A stretch of DNA of 64,000 nt, taken from Bordetella genomosp. 1. GTDB lineage: Bacteria > Pseudomonadota > Gammaproteobacteria > Burkholderiales > Burkholderiaceae_B. This document shows positions 53,202-64,000 of the stretch, in pieces. How positions within the stretch are numbered: the first letter of the stretch is position 1; the number at the start of each line of letters is the position of its first letter. Below the pieces are notes generated by a model. That model saw nothing but the letters and a program-made list of their open reading frames with translations, was not told where the DNA came from and searched no databases. The stretch covers positions 186,001 through 250,000 of the forward strand of contig NZ_NEVL01000006.1 in NCBI RefSeq assembly GCF_002261335.1. The letters run 5' to 3'. Made by a program: the position numbers and the translations under genes.

Positions 53202-54215
53202 ATGATGGCCGCCTCGACCTGGTACCGCGCCACCTCGGACGCCGGCGCCCTGCCCGCCGACGTGGCGGAGCGCGCGCTCGAATGGCTGATCGACCTGCAG
53301 GAATCGCCCGGCTCGCCCGACCTGATCCAGGGCTGGCGCGCCTGGCGCGCCGCGCATCCGGATCACGAACGCGCCTGGCAGCGCATCGAATCGGTGCAAC
53401 AGCGCCTGCAGCCGCTGGCCGAGCCCGGCCAGTCCGGCCTGGCCCGCACCGCGCTGGCGGCCCCCCGTTCGGCGCAGCGCCGGCGCGCGCTCAAGGCCAT
53501 GGCCGTCGCCCTCCTCGCCGGCGGCACCGCCTGGACCGTCGAGACGCGCGTGCCGTGGCGCGCGTGGTCGGCCGACTACCGCACGATCTCCGGCGAACGG
53601 CGCCGGCTGGTGCTCGACGACGGCACTCACCTCGTGCTCAACACCGGCAGCGCGATCGACGTGCGCTTCGATGCGCACGAACGGCGGGTCCGGCTGCTGG
53701 CCGGCGAGATCCTGATCACCACGGCGCACGACGACCGCGCCGCGCCGCGCCCGTTTCTGGTCGAGACCGAACACGGCACCGCGCTGGCCCTGGGCACCGA
53801 GTACGCCGTGCGGCGCCACGCCGACGACACCGAGGTGAACGTGTTCGCAGGCGCGGTGCAGGTGCGCGCGCGCCTGAACGCCGACCAGACCCGCGTGCTG
53901 CAGGCCGGCTACCGCGCCTGCTACACCGCCAGCCGCATTTCCGAGAACGCCCCCACCGACGACACCCGCGTCGCCTGGAAGGACGGCTACATCGTGGCGC
54001 GCGGCATGCGCCTGGACGCCTTCATCGCGGAGCTGTCGCGCTACACCGACGAGTCGATCGCGTGCGACCCGGCCGTGGCCGGGCTGCGGGTGTCGGGCTC
54101 GTTCCCGGTGGCGGACGTGGGCAAGGTGCTGGAGACCGTCAGCACCACGCTGAAGATCCGCACCGAAACGCGCCAGCGCCTGTGGCGCGCGCAGCGCCGC
54201 CTGGTGCCGGCCTGA
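53202..54215 (+). CDS. fecR: FecR-family transmembrane sigma regulator
   Basis: A 337-residue protein: a cytosolic DUF4880 domain (VAERALEWLIDLQESPGSPDL...RAWRAAHPDHERAWQRI), one membrane segment (about 95-112, LKAMAVALLAGGTAWTV), and a periplasmic FecR domain (ISGERRRLVLDDGTHLVLNT...) with a C-terminal STN-contact region. It transmits receptor occupancy to FecI. Two adjacent ATGs (53202, 53205) begin 2 bp after the fecI stop, so it is translationally coupled. Confidence 0.93.
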   Translation: MMAASTWYRATSDAGALPADVAERALEWLIDLQESPGSPDLIQGWRAWRAAHPDHERAWQRIESVQQRLQPLAEPGQSGLARTALAAPRSAQRRRALKAMAVALLAGGTAWTVETRVPWRAWSADYRTISGERRRLVLDDGTHLVLNTGSAIDVRFDAHERRVRLLAGEILITTAHDDRAAPRPFLVETEHGTALALGTEYAVRRHADDTEVNVFAGAVQVRARLNADQTRVLQAGYRACYTASRISENAPTDDTRVAWKDGYIVARGMRLDAFIAELSRYTDESIACDPAVAGLRVSGSFPVADVGKVLETVSTTLKIRTETRQRLWRAQRRLVPA

Positions 54216-54328
54216 GCCGCGCCGGGCTCGCCGTTACAAAATAGTTGTCGCTGGGCTGATCCGTTTTTCGTTTTCGCGGGTCATGGCAGATGAGAACGCC
54301 AACTTCCGTCTTCCAGAAAGGCCCCGTC

Positions 54329-56767
54329 ATGACCCAGCTCCCGGCCGCCGCGCGCGCCGCCTCCCTTCTCCAGCCTCGCTCCGCGCTGGCCCGTGCCCTG
54401 CGCCAGGCCCTGGGCGGTGCCGCGCTCGGCGCCGTCGCGCTGGCCGCGCCCATGGCGGTCCACGCGCAGGCGGCCGACGCCCGCGCCTATGACATCCCCG
54501 GCGGCCCGCTGGAAGACGTGCTGGGCCGCTTCGGCCGCGAGTCGGGCATCATGCTGTCGTTCACGCCCGACGTGACGAACGGCCTGCGCAGCCCCGGCCT
54601 GAAGGGCAGCTACACCGTGCGCGGCGGCCTGGACACGCTGCTGGGCAGCACCGGCATCGCCGCCACCCGCCAGCCCAACGGCAGCTACGTGCTGAACCGC
54701 GCGCAGGTCAGCGGCGACACCACGACCCTGCCGGCGGTGACCGTGGCCACCGGCGTGGTCGACGGGCTGGCCCCGGCCTACGCGGGCGGCCAGCTCGCCC
54801 GCGGCGGTAGCCTCGGCGTGCTCGGCACCTCCGACATCATGGACGTGCCGTTCAACACCACCAACTTCACGGTCGACACCATCGAAAATCTGCAGGCCCG
54901 CTCGCTCGGCGACGTGGTCGTGAACGACTCGTCCGTGCGCACGCTGACCTCCAGCGGCGGCTTCGGCGAGGAATTCCAGATCCGCGGCTACAGCGTCTCG
55001 GCCGGCGACGTCGGCGTGAACGGGCTCTACGGCATGGCGTCGGCCAGCCGCATGCCCGCCGCCATCATGGAGCGCGTCGAGGTGCTCAAGGGCCCGGGCA
55101 CGCTGATGAACGGCATCGGTCCCAACGGCAGCATCGGCGGCAACATCAACATCGTCACCAAGCGCGCCGGCGACGATCCCCTGACCCGCGTGACCGCCAC
55201 CTACGCCAGCAGCGCGCAGTTCGGCGGCCTGCTCGACATGGGCCGCCGCTTCGGCGAGAACAACGAGTGGGGCATCCGCGTGAACGGCGCCTATCGCGAC
55301 GGCGAGACCAGCATCCGCGGCAGCGACCAGTCGCTCGGCCTGGGCGCGCTGGCGCTGGACTACCGCGGCAGCCGCCTGCGCTGGTCGCTCGATGCCTACG
55401 ACCAACGCGAACGCATCGATGAATTTCGCCCGCAGATCAGCTTTCAGAACGACCTGACCCACCTGCCCAAGGCGCCGTCCGCGCGCGAGAACTTCTATCC
55501 CGGCAGCCGCCTCGACCTGCGCGACTCGGCCGTGATGTCGCGCATCGAGTACGACGTCACCGACGCGCTCAGCGTGTTTGCCGCGGCCGGCTACCGCTAC
55601 GGCAAGTCGCAGCAGGATTTCCCTGGCGCGGCCTGGGGCCAGGCGGTCGACGCCGACGGCAACTTCGGCGTGCAGAACGCCTGGTATGACGCCTATTCGC
55701 GCAGCAAGACCGGCGACATCGGGCTGCGCGCCCGCTTCGACACCTTCGGCGTGAAGCACAACCTCACGCTGAGCGCGACCACGCTCAAGCAGGAGCAGGG
55801 CTACTTCTACGCCACTTCCGCAGGCTCGGTGCCGTCGAACCTCTACGACCCGGCCGAGCTGCCCGCCATGAGCACGGAGCGCGGCTCGCCCAGCAAGACC
55901 TCGGAATCGACGCTCTCGAGCCTGACCGCGACCGACACGCTGTCGTTTCTCGACGACCGCATCCTGCTCACCGGCGGCCTGCGCCAGCAGCGCGTGAAGA
56001 CCGACAACTTCGACATGTCGAGCGGCTCGCGCACCTCGCGCTACAACGAAAGCGCGATCTCGCCGCTGGCGGGTTTCGTGGTCAAGCCGCTGGAGAACGT
56101 GTCGGTGTACGGCAACTTCACCTCCGGCCTCACCACCGGCGGCACCGCCCCCGAAGGCACGCTCAATGCGGGCCAGGCCTTCGCGCCGTACAAGTCCAAG
56201 CAGTACGAGGCCGGCGTGAAGGTGGATTGGGGCAAGATCATCACCACCGCCTCGGTGTTCCAGATCGACCGACCCAGCGGCGTCACCGACAGCGAGGGCT
56301 ACTACAGCCTGGACGGCCGGCAGCGCAATCGCGGCCTGGAGCTGGCCGCGTTCGGCGAAGTCACGCCGGGCCTGCGCATGACGGCCGGCACCACGTTCTA
56401 CCACGCCCGGCTCGACCGCACCGAAGGCGGCGCCAACGACGGCAACCGCGTCAACAGCGTGCCCGACTACACCTTCAACGTGGGCGTGGACTGGGACACG
56501 CCGTGGGTGCGCGGCCTGAGCCTGAACGCGCGCGCCATCCACACCGCCTCCGTGTACTACAACGCCGACAACACCGCCAAGCTGCCGTCGTGGACGCGCT
56601 ACGACGTGGGCGCCCGCTATGCCACCGAAGTGGCCGGCCGCGCCGTGGTGTTCCGCGCCACCGTGGAAAACGTGTTCAACAAGAACTACTGGCTTTCCAG
56701 CGGCAGCTCCTATGCCACCGTTGCCGCGCCGCGCACCTTCCTGCTGTCGGCACAGATCGATTTCTGA
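54329..56767 (+). CDS. TonB-dependent siderophore receptor with STN signalling domain
   Basis: An 812-residue receptor. A long signal peptide (to about 47, MAVHAQ) is followed by a secretin/TonB short N-terminal (STN) domain (about 52-110, RAYDIPGGPLEDVLGRFGRE, SYTVRGGLDTLLGSTGI), which contacts FecR. Plug (about 175-300, RGYSVSAGDVGVNGLYGMAS, ERVEVLKGPGTLMNGIGPNG) and barrel follow, ending FLLSAQIDF with terminal Phe. The architecture is FpvA/FoxA-like; the ligand is a ferric siderophore of unknown type. The ATG at 54329 is preceded by GAAAGG. It is the third gene of the fecI-fecR-receptor set and ends at tandem hairpins. Confidence 0.95.
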   Translation: MTQLPAAARAASLLQPRSALARALRQALGGAALGAVALAAPMAVHAQAADARAYDIPGGPLEDVLGRFGRESGIMLSFTPDVTNGLRSPGLKGSYTVRGGLDTLLGSTGIAATRQPNGSYVLNRAQVSGDTTTLPAVTVATGVVDGLAPAYAGGQLARGGSLGVLGTSDIMDVPFNTTNFTVDTIENLQARSLGDVVVNDSSVRTLTSSGGFGEEFQIRGYSVSAGDVGVNGLYGMASASRMPAAIMERVEVLKGPGTLMNGIGPNGSIGGNINIVTKRAGDDPLTRVTATYASSAQFGGLLDMGRRFGENNEWGIRVNGAYRDGETSIRGSDQSLGLGALALDYRGSRLRWSLDAYDQRERIDEFRPQISFQNDLTHLPKAPSARENFYPGSRLDLRDSAVMSRIEYDVTDALSVFAAAGYRYGKSQQDFPGAAWGQAVDADGNFGVQNAWYDAYSRSKTGDIGLRARFDTFGVKHNLTLSATTLKQEQGYFYATSAGSVPSNLYDPAELPAMSTERGSPSKTSESTLSSLTATDTLSFLDDRILLTGGLRQQRVKTDNFDMSSGSRTSRYNESAISPLAGFVVKPLENVSVYGNFTSGLTTGGTAPEGTLNAGQAFAPYKSKQYEAGVKVDWGKIITTASVFQIDRPSGVTDSEGYYSLDGRQRNRGLELAAFGEVTPGLRMTAGTTFYHARLDRTEGGANDGNRVNSVPDYTFNVGVDWDTPWVRGLSLNARAIHTASVYYNADNTAKLPSWTRYDVGARYATEVAGRAVVFRATVENVFNKNYWLSSGSSYATVAAPRTFLLSAQIDF

Positions 56768-56782
56768 ACCGCGGGCACCGGC

Positions 56783-56836
56783 AGGCCGTTGCGCACGCAA
56801 CGGCCTCGACGACAAAGGGGCCGCGAGGCCCCTTTT
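56783..56836 (+). terminator. Two tandem hairpins after the receptor gene
   Basis: AGGCCGTTGCG and CGCAACGGCCT form an 11-bp perfect stem (56783-56806). AAAGGGGCC, GCGA loop and GGCCCCTTTT form a second (56814-56836) ending in T4. The second is a good intrinsic terminator; the first may protect the long receptor mRNA. Confidence 0.85.
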
Positions 56837-56986
56837 CGCTGGCGTCGCGATACCCGCGATCGGCCGATGCCGGCGAGCAGGTGATATAACCCTGATCGGG
56901 CCTCTCGCCGGCCCACGTACTGCCGCGGCCCCGCGCCCATCCGGCGCACGCCGCGGCCGCCCTCGTCCTCTACAGCGACCCGCCCG

Positions 56987-57937
56987 ATGCCCCTGCCCGC
57001 ACGCCTTGCACGACGCACCCGCCCGCCCCTGCTGTCCGCCTGCCTGGCGTTCGCGCTGATGGCGCAGGCCCACGCCGCGCCCGATGACGCGGCCATGGAC
57101 GCGGTCGGCGTGGTGGCCGACGACGGCAGCATGACCACGTATTCCGATCCGTTTTGCGCCGGCTACGCCGAGACCTTCAAGAAGCAGGGCGGCGACAAGG
57201 CGCTGGTGCCGGAATGCCCCGAGGAGCCGGTCGAACCGCTGTCCGACAGCGGCATCACCAAGGGCGAACGCGCGGGCGCCGCGTCGGCCAAGGCCTATCT
57301 GCAGTTCAAGAAGCAGCAGGCGGCGGCGCTGGCGCAGCGCCCCGGCGCCCCGGTGCTGGCCGGCTTCTACGACAAGTCGCGCGATGCCTGGGTCAGCAAC
57401 GAGCCCGGCATCTATCCCATCAACAGCTTCGACGGCGGCCGCTACGCCACCATCAGCCGCGAGGACGTGGGCATGGGCGTGATCGACCGCAACGGCCTGA
57501 TCGTGGTGCCGCTCGCCTATCCGCAGATCGGCTTCGAACAGGGCGAGACCTTCATTACGGTGCGCGACAAAGCGGACAAGGTTGGCGTCTTCGACGGCCA
57601 GGGCAAGACGCTCGTGCCCGCGCGCTTCGCCAACGTCCTCATCCTGGACAAGAACTACCTGATCGGGCAGAACCCCGGCAAGAACGAGGTCTTCGACAAC
57701 ACGGGCCAGGTGCTGTTCACGCTCGACCGCGACGTGGTGCCGGCCGGCGAAGGCCTGTTCTGGTTCATGCAGGAGCCGCAACGCTGGGGCCTGGTGGACG
57801 CGCGCGGCCGCACCGTGGTCAAGCCGGAGTTCACCTACACCTCGAGCTTCCAGAAGGGCCGCGTGTCGTCGCAGAAGGCCGACGGCGAAAACTACACCAT
57901 CTACGTGAACGGCAAGGTCGAGAAGCAGCGCCGCTGA
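56987..57937 (+). CDS. Exported WG-repeat protein
   Basis: A 316-residue protein with a Sec signal peptide (to about residue 30, MAQAHA). The C-terminal two-thirds contain WG-like repeats (MGVIDRNGLIVVPLAYPQIG, VGVFDGQGKTLVPARFANV, WGLVDARGRTVVKPEFTYTS) that form short beta units. The N-terminal part has a paired Cys (PFCAGYAETF, PECPEEP). The function of the family is unknown; it is likely periplasmic. It lies 219 bp downstream of the siderophore receptor, after its terminator, so it is independently expressed. Confidence 0.85.
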   Translation: MPLPARLARRTRPPLLSACLAFALMAQAHAAPDDAAMDAVGVVADDGSMTTYSDPFCAGYAETFKKQGGDKALVPECPEEPVEPLSDSGITKGERAGAASAKAYLQFKKQQAAALAQRPGAPVLAGFYDKSRDAWVSNEPGIYPINSFDGGRYATISREDVGMGVIDRNGLIVVPLAYPQIGFEQGETFITVRDKADKVGVFDGQGKTLVPARFANVLILDKNYLIGQNPGKNEVFDNTGQVLFTLDRDVVPAGEGLFWFMQEPQRWGLVDARGRTVVKPEFTYTSSFQKGRVSSQKADGENYTIYVNGKVEKQRR

Positions 57938-58001
57938 AGGCCTGCGCACAAGCGACGACGGCGCCGCAATCCGGCGCCGTCATCGCGGATTCACGGATCG
58001 T

Positions 58002-58700
58002 TCAGCCGGGAATGGTGAGGCCGCGGGCCACCGCCGGACGCGCCACGAAGGCCTCCAGCACGCGGCGCACGTTGTCGAACGCGTCGAAGTCCACGAGCTC
58101 GCCCGCGTCATAGAAACCGATCAGGTTGCGCACCCACGGAAAGATCGCAATGTCGGCGATGGTGTATTGCTTGCCCATCACCCAGTCGCGGCCGGCCAGG
58201 TGCCGGTCGAGTACGCCCAGCAGGCGCTTGCTCTCGGCCACGTAGCGGTCGCGCGGACGCTTGTCTTCGTACTCGGCGCCGGCAAACTTGTGGAAGAAGC
58301 CGAGCTGGCCGAACATCGGGCCGATGCCGCCCATCTGGAACATCACCCATTGCAGCGTCTCGAAGCGGCCGGCGTCGTCCTGCGGAATGAACTGGCCGGT
58401 CTTGCTGGCCAGGTAGACCAGGATCGCGCCCGACTCGAACAGCCCGAACGGCTTGCCGCCGGGGCCGTTGGGATCGAGGATCGCGGGAATCTTGTTATTC
58501 GGGCTGAGCGACAGGAATTCGGGCGTGAGCTGATCCTGCGTGTCGAACGCGACGCGATGCGGCTCGTAGGGCAGGCCGGTTTCCTCGAGCATGATCGAGG
58601 CCTTCACGCCATTGGGCGTGGGCAGCGAGTAGAGCTGAATGCGATCGGGATGGCTGGCCGGCCACTTGCGGGTGATGTCGAACGAATCCAAGGCGGTCAT
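58002..58700 (-). CDS. Glutathione S-transferase, YghU/nu-like
   Basis: A 232-residue cytosolic GST. The thioredoxin-like N-domain has LYSLPTPNGVKASIMLEETG, LSPNNKIPAILDP and the GSH-binding ESGAILVYLA. The all-helical C-domain includes WVMFQMGGIGPMFGQLGFFHKF and YTIADIAIFPWV. The TPNG and FQM motifs are those of YghU/YfcG-type enzymes that reduce disulfides and peroxides with glutathione. It stands alone between the WG protein and the aconitase-like gene. Confidence 0.9.
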   Translation of the reverse strand: MTALDSFDITRKWPASHPDRIQLYSLPTPNGVKASIMLEETGLPYEPHRVAFDTQDQLTPEFLSLSPNNKIPAILDPNGPGGKPFGLFESGAILVYLASKTGQFIPQDDAGRFETLQWVMFQMGGIGPMFGQLGFFHKFAGAEYEDKRPRDRYVAESKRLLGVLDRHLAGRDWVMGKQYTIADIAIFPWVRNLIGFYDAGELVDFDAFDNVRRVLEAFVARPAVARGLTIPG

Positions 58701-58848
58701 ACGAGGGGCTCCGGTTGCGGCGCCGTTGCGCCGGGTCTGGCGGCCATCATAAAGAGATCCTGTGCCGGCCGCAGCCTTTGTCGGGGCCCTTTTGTGACGC
58801 CGCGCGGAACACTGCGTCCGGCCGGAAATCCCTGTCGATGACAGGGTT

Positions 58849-61497
<2,649 letters not shown>

Positions 61498-61591
61498 AGG
61501 CGCATTATTGCATTTTGACGCCTTAAAATTCAATCAATCGGCACCCGGGGTTTTCCTGATCCCGTGGCGCCGGCATAACACCGGAGACATC

Positions 61592-62584
61592 ATGACCCCT
61601 GCCCTCAAACCGCTGGGCGCCGCGCTCGGCATCGCCGCCGCCCTCCTTGGCGCAGCCGCCACGCCCGCCGCCGCCGCCGACTTCCCCGCTCGTCCCATCA
61701 CCCTGATCGTGCCGTTCTCGGCCGGCGGCGGCGTGGACGTGATGGCCCGCCTGCTGGCCGAGAAGCTGCGCGCCGGCCTGGACCAGAACGTGATCGTGGA
61801 GAACAAGCCGGGCGCGAGCGGCATGGTAGGGGCCCAGTTCGTGACCAAGGCGCCGGCCGACGGCTACACGCTGCTGCTGGGCTCGGCCGGCGAAACCGCG
61901 ATCAACAGCTACCTCTACAAAGAGCGGATGAACTACAAGCCCGAGACCGACCTGGTGCCGATCAGCCTGGTGGCGCGCGTGCCCAGCGTGCTGGTGGCCG
62001 GCCCCGCGCTCAAGGCCGCCAACGCGGCGGAGCTGCTGGCGCAGGCCCGCGCCAATCCCGGCAAGCTGAGCTACGCCAGCAGCGGCATCGGCAACCCGCA
62101 GCACCTGAACGGCGCGCTGCTCGAAGCGCTGGGCAAGGTGTCGATGATGCACGTGCCCTACAAGGGCGCGTCGGGTCAGCTGAGCGACGTGGCGGGCGGC
62201 AATGTCGACATGACCTTCGTCAGCTACGCCGCGGCCCAGCCCTTCATCCAGTCGGGCAAGGTGCGCGCGCTGGCGGTCACGTCGGCCAAGCGGGCGGCGT
62301 TCGCGCGCGACGTGCCGGCGCTGGCGGAGACGCCGGGCCTGGAAGACTACGACCTGTCGAACTGGTTCGGCGTGTTCGCGCCGCGCAATACGCCGCCCGC
62401 CGTGGTGGACGCGCTCAACCAGGCCATCAACGCCGCGCTGCGCGACAAGGACCTGGCGCAGCGCCTGAGTGACCAGGGCGGCGAAGTCAGCCCGATGCGC
62501 CCGCCCGAGTTCACCGCCTTCATCGCCGCGCAGAACCAGCAGTTCCGCCGCATCATCGACCAGGCCAGGATCGTTGCCGAATGA
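61592..62584 (+). CDS. Bug/TctC-family periplasmic solute-binding protein
   Basis: A 330-residue Bug protein with a signal peptide (to about 27, ending TPAAAA), then FPARPITLIVPFSAGGGVDV, IVENKPGASGMVGAQFVTKA and MHVPYKGASGQLSDVAGGNV. Asp in VDVMARL is the usual ligand-binding Asp. CGGAGACATC precedes the ATG. It is coupled to the lactonase gene by an ATGA overlap and divergent from the aconitase-like gene, so its ligand may be a tricarboxylate, lactone precursor or similar acid. Confidence 0.93.
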   Translation: MTPALKPLGAALGIAAALLGAAATPAAAADFPARPITLIVPFSAGGGVDVMARLLAEKLRAGLDQNVIVENKPGASGMVGAQFVTKAPADGYTLLLGSAGETAINSYLYKERMNYKPETDLVPISLVARVPSVLVAGPALKAANAAELLAQARANPGKLSYASSGIGNPQHLNGALLEALGKVSMMHVPYKGASGQLSDVAGGNVDMTFVSYAAAQPFIQSGKVRALAVTSAKRAAFARDVPALAETPGLEDYDLSNWFGVFAPRNTPPAVVDALNQAINAALRDKDLAQRLSDQGGEVSPMRPPEFTAFIAAQNQQFRRIIDQARIVAE

Positions 62585-63648
62585 ACGCCCCCGCGACCGC
62601 TGCGTTTCGCCACGCCTACGTCGGCACCCGCACCACGCGCGAACGCAACGCGCGCGGCGAGGGCATCAGCGTCTACGCCTTCGATCCCGCCAGCGCCTCG
62701 TTGCGATGCATCCAGGTGGTGCGCGAGCTGGTCAATCCCTCGTTCCTGGCCGTCGACGCGGCGCGCACGCGGCTCTACAGCGTGCACGGCGACCAGCGCG
62801 AGATCAGCGCCTTCGCCATCGCGGCCGATGGCACCCTGGCGCCCCTCAACCGGCAATCGACCGGTGGCCTGAATCCGGTGCACCTGGCTCTCGCGCCGGC
62901 GGGCGGCCATGTGGTGGTGTCCAACCATATCAGCGGTGATCTCGCGGTGCTGCCGCTCTCGGCCGATGGCGCGCTCGAGCCGGTGTGCCAGCAGATCGCG
63001 CTGGAGGGCACGCCCGGCCCGCATCGGGTCGAACAGCCGCACGCGAAGCCGCACCACAACCCGTTCGATCCGGTTGGGCGCCATGTGGTCGTGCCCGACA
63101 AGGGGCTGGACCGCGTGTTCGTGTTCCGCTTCGACGCCGGCCGGCTGCACCCGGCCTCGTCGGTGCCGGCACGCGAGGGCGCGGGGCCGCGCCATCTGGT
63201 GTTCCATCCGCGCCTGGCCATGGCCTATGCCATCAACGAGCTCGACTCAACCGTGGTGGCCTATGCCTACGACGCGACCCGCGGATCGTTGTCTGCGCAA
63301 CAGCTTGTGCTGGCCCTGCCGCCCGGGCACACCGGCAACAGTCGCGCCGCGGCGCTGGTGATCGCGCCCGACGGCCGCCATCTGTACGCATCGCATCGCG
63401 GCGCCGACTGCCTCACCGTGTTCGCCATCGACGCGGACAGCGGCCATCTGCGCTACCTCGTCGATCAGCCGAGCCTGGGCCGCACGCCGCGCTTCGCCAC
63501 CTTCACGCCCGACGGCCGCCACCTGTTCGTGCTGAACGAGGACAGCGACACCATCGTGGCGTTCGCCCGCGACGCCGCCACCGGCACGCTGCGCCCGCAG
63601 GGCGCGGCGACGGCCTGCGCCAGCCCGGTGTGCATGGTGTTCGCCTGA
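62581..63648 (+). CDS. Lactonase-family seven-bladed beta-propeller protein
   Basis: A 355-residue protein of the Pgl/YbhE type (6-phosphogluconolactonase, fungal 3-carboxymuconate cyclase relatives). Repeated blades are recognisable (VYAFDPASASLRCIQV, NPSFLAVDAARTRLYSVHG, NPVHLALAPAGGHVVVSN, GPRHLVFHPRLAMAYAINEL, TPRFATFTPDGRHLFVLNED). It starts within the Bug stop (ATGA). No signal peptide is seen. It is probably a lactone hydrolase or cyclase acting on the compound taken up or made at this locus; central pentose-phosphate function is less likely in this context. Confidence 0.88.
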   Translation: MNAPATAAFRHAYVGTRTTRERNARGEGISVYAFDPASASLRCIQVVRELVNPSFLAVDAARTRLYSVHGDQREISAFAIAADGTLAPLNRQSTGGLNPVHLALAPAGGHVVVSNHISGDLAVLPLSADGALEPVCQQIALEGTPGPHRVEQPHAKPHHNPFDPVGRHVVVPDKGLDRVFVFRFDAGRLHPASSVPAREGAGPRHLVFHPRLAMAYAINELDSTVVAYAYDATRGSLSAQQLVLALPPGHTGNSRAAALVIAPDGRHLYASHRGADCLTVFAIDADSGHLRYLVDQPSLGRTPRFATFTPDGRHLFVLNEDSDTIVAFARDAATGTLRPQGAATACASPVCMVFA

Positions 63649-63734
63649 AGGAGCGCGCACTTGCGGACGCCAGACAGCCGATTCACTTCGCCGCGGCTGC
63701 GACGGCGCACGTCGAGCGCACCGCCACCGTCTGC

Positions 63735-64000
63735 TCAGAGGCGCGGATGATCCCGTTGCTGTACGTAATAAAGCCGGATCCAGACAATGCTCCCGGCGAT
63801 CAGGAAGAGGCTGACGTAGGGCACATAAGCATCGATGAATTGGCGCTGATCGGAAACATCGAGATAGCCGGCAAAAGCAATCGCCATCGTTCCTGCCATG
63901 ATGAGTTGCGGCCAGAGGCGGTCGCCATATGAGCGCAACACGGCCAACGCGTACATCGCACAGTTGCTGGCAACGTAGTGAACCAGGACATACGGTAACG
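63735..64000 (-). CDS. Membrane protein, 5' end cut by the window
   Basis: The frame stays open to the right edge with 88 residues visible. The sequence reads as membrane helices: LPYVLVHYVASNCAMYALAV, LIMAGTMAIAFAGYLDV and AYVPYVSLFLIAGSIVWIRLYYV, with a basic C-terminus (QQRDHPRL). An internal ATG at 63956 could start a 73-residue form, but coding character continues upstream, so the gene probably begins outside. G+C is lower than its neighbours. No family was recognised. Confidence 0.55.
   Translation of the reverse strand, partial: LPYVLVHYVASNCAMYALAVLRSYGDRLWPQLIMAGTMAIAFAGYLDVSDQRQFIDAYVPYVSLFLIAGSIVWIRLYYVQQRDHPRL

Noticed and set aside
54281-57949. 1222-codon open frame opposite the siderophore receptor and WG protein
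   Set aside because: The plus-strand receptor has a complete domain series. The antisense frame is Ala/Val/His/Arg-rich noise that crosses two unrelated genes.

Overview
The window is GC-rich chromosomal DNA of a beta-proteobacterium. The best fit is Burkholderiales of the Bordetella/Achromobacter (Alcaligenaceae) type. This is inferred from the very high G+C, the three Bug-type (tripartite tricarboxylate transporter) binding proteins, the IclR- and Lrp-controlled carboxylate and amino-acid catabolism, and a FecIR/TonB iron-signalling set. I recognised no rRNA, tRNA, CRISPR array, insertion sequence or prophage. About 53 protein genes are supported. The many long open frames opposite real genes are GC-driven shadows.

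Left part (1-16.9 kb), mostly housekeeping. Mn superoxide dismutase lies behind a small gene with a Fur-box-like palindrome, with an intrinsic terminator between them. Next come a HI0933/BaiN flavoprotein, an AdiA-like PLP decarboxylase, a GNAT-VOC pair and dCTP deaminase. A tight apbC(mrp)-tamA-tamB operon follows, then a small membrane protein and metG.

Middle (16.9-35.5 kb), more accessory. trhO is followed by two tandem META-domain lipoproteins and an XRE regulator facing an AT-rich intergenic stretch. Beyond it is a response regulator with a degenerate receiver. A rocD-rocF arginine/ornithine unit has a divergent Lrp regulator, followed by an orphan FecR and a gamma-glutamyltransferase. 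A self-sufficient CYP116B-type P450 is transcribed with a Bug protein, divergent from an IclR regulator. Then come a DUF2946 protein, a TonB receptor and a PepSY membrane protein with three HDHGQ repeats, probably one metal or metallophore uptake unit.

Right part (35.5-64 kb). A GT4 glycosyltransferase is followed by a YrbL-like kinase. An MFS carrier sits beside a FixJ/FixL-like two-component pair. An ABC ATPase and fused permease lack a local binding protein. An enoyl-CoA hydratase, NDP-forming acyl-CoA synthetase and Bug cluster has a divergent IclR. Then follow two unknown proteins (one SUKH-4-like), an apparently exported SAM-dependent methyltransferase, and a complete fecI-fecR-STN/TonB receptor signalling system behind a Fur-box-like site. 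The window ends with a WG-repeat protein, a GST, an AcnA-family paralogue divergent from Bug plus lactonase, and a membrane protein cut by the window edge.

The strongest leads are the CYP116B locus, the His-repeat PepSY uptake unit, the exported methyltransferase, the orphan FecR, the phosphorylation-incompetent response regulator, and the aconitase-paralogue/Bug/lactonase cluster. All functions are read from motifs and context. No database search was possible.
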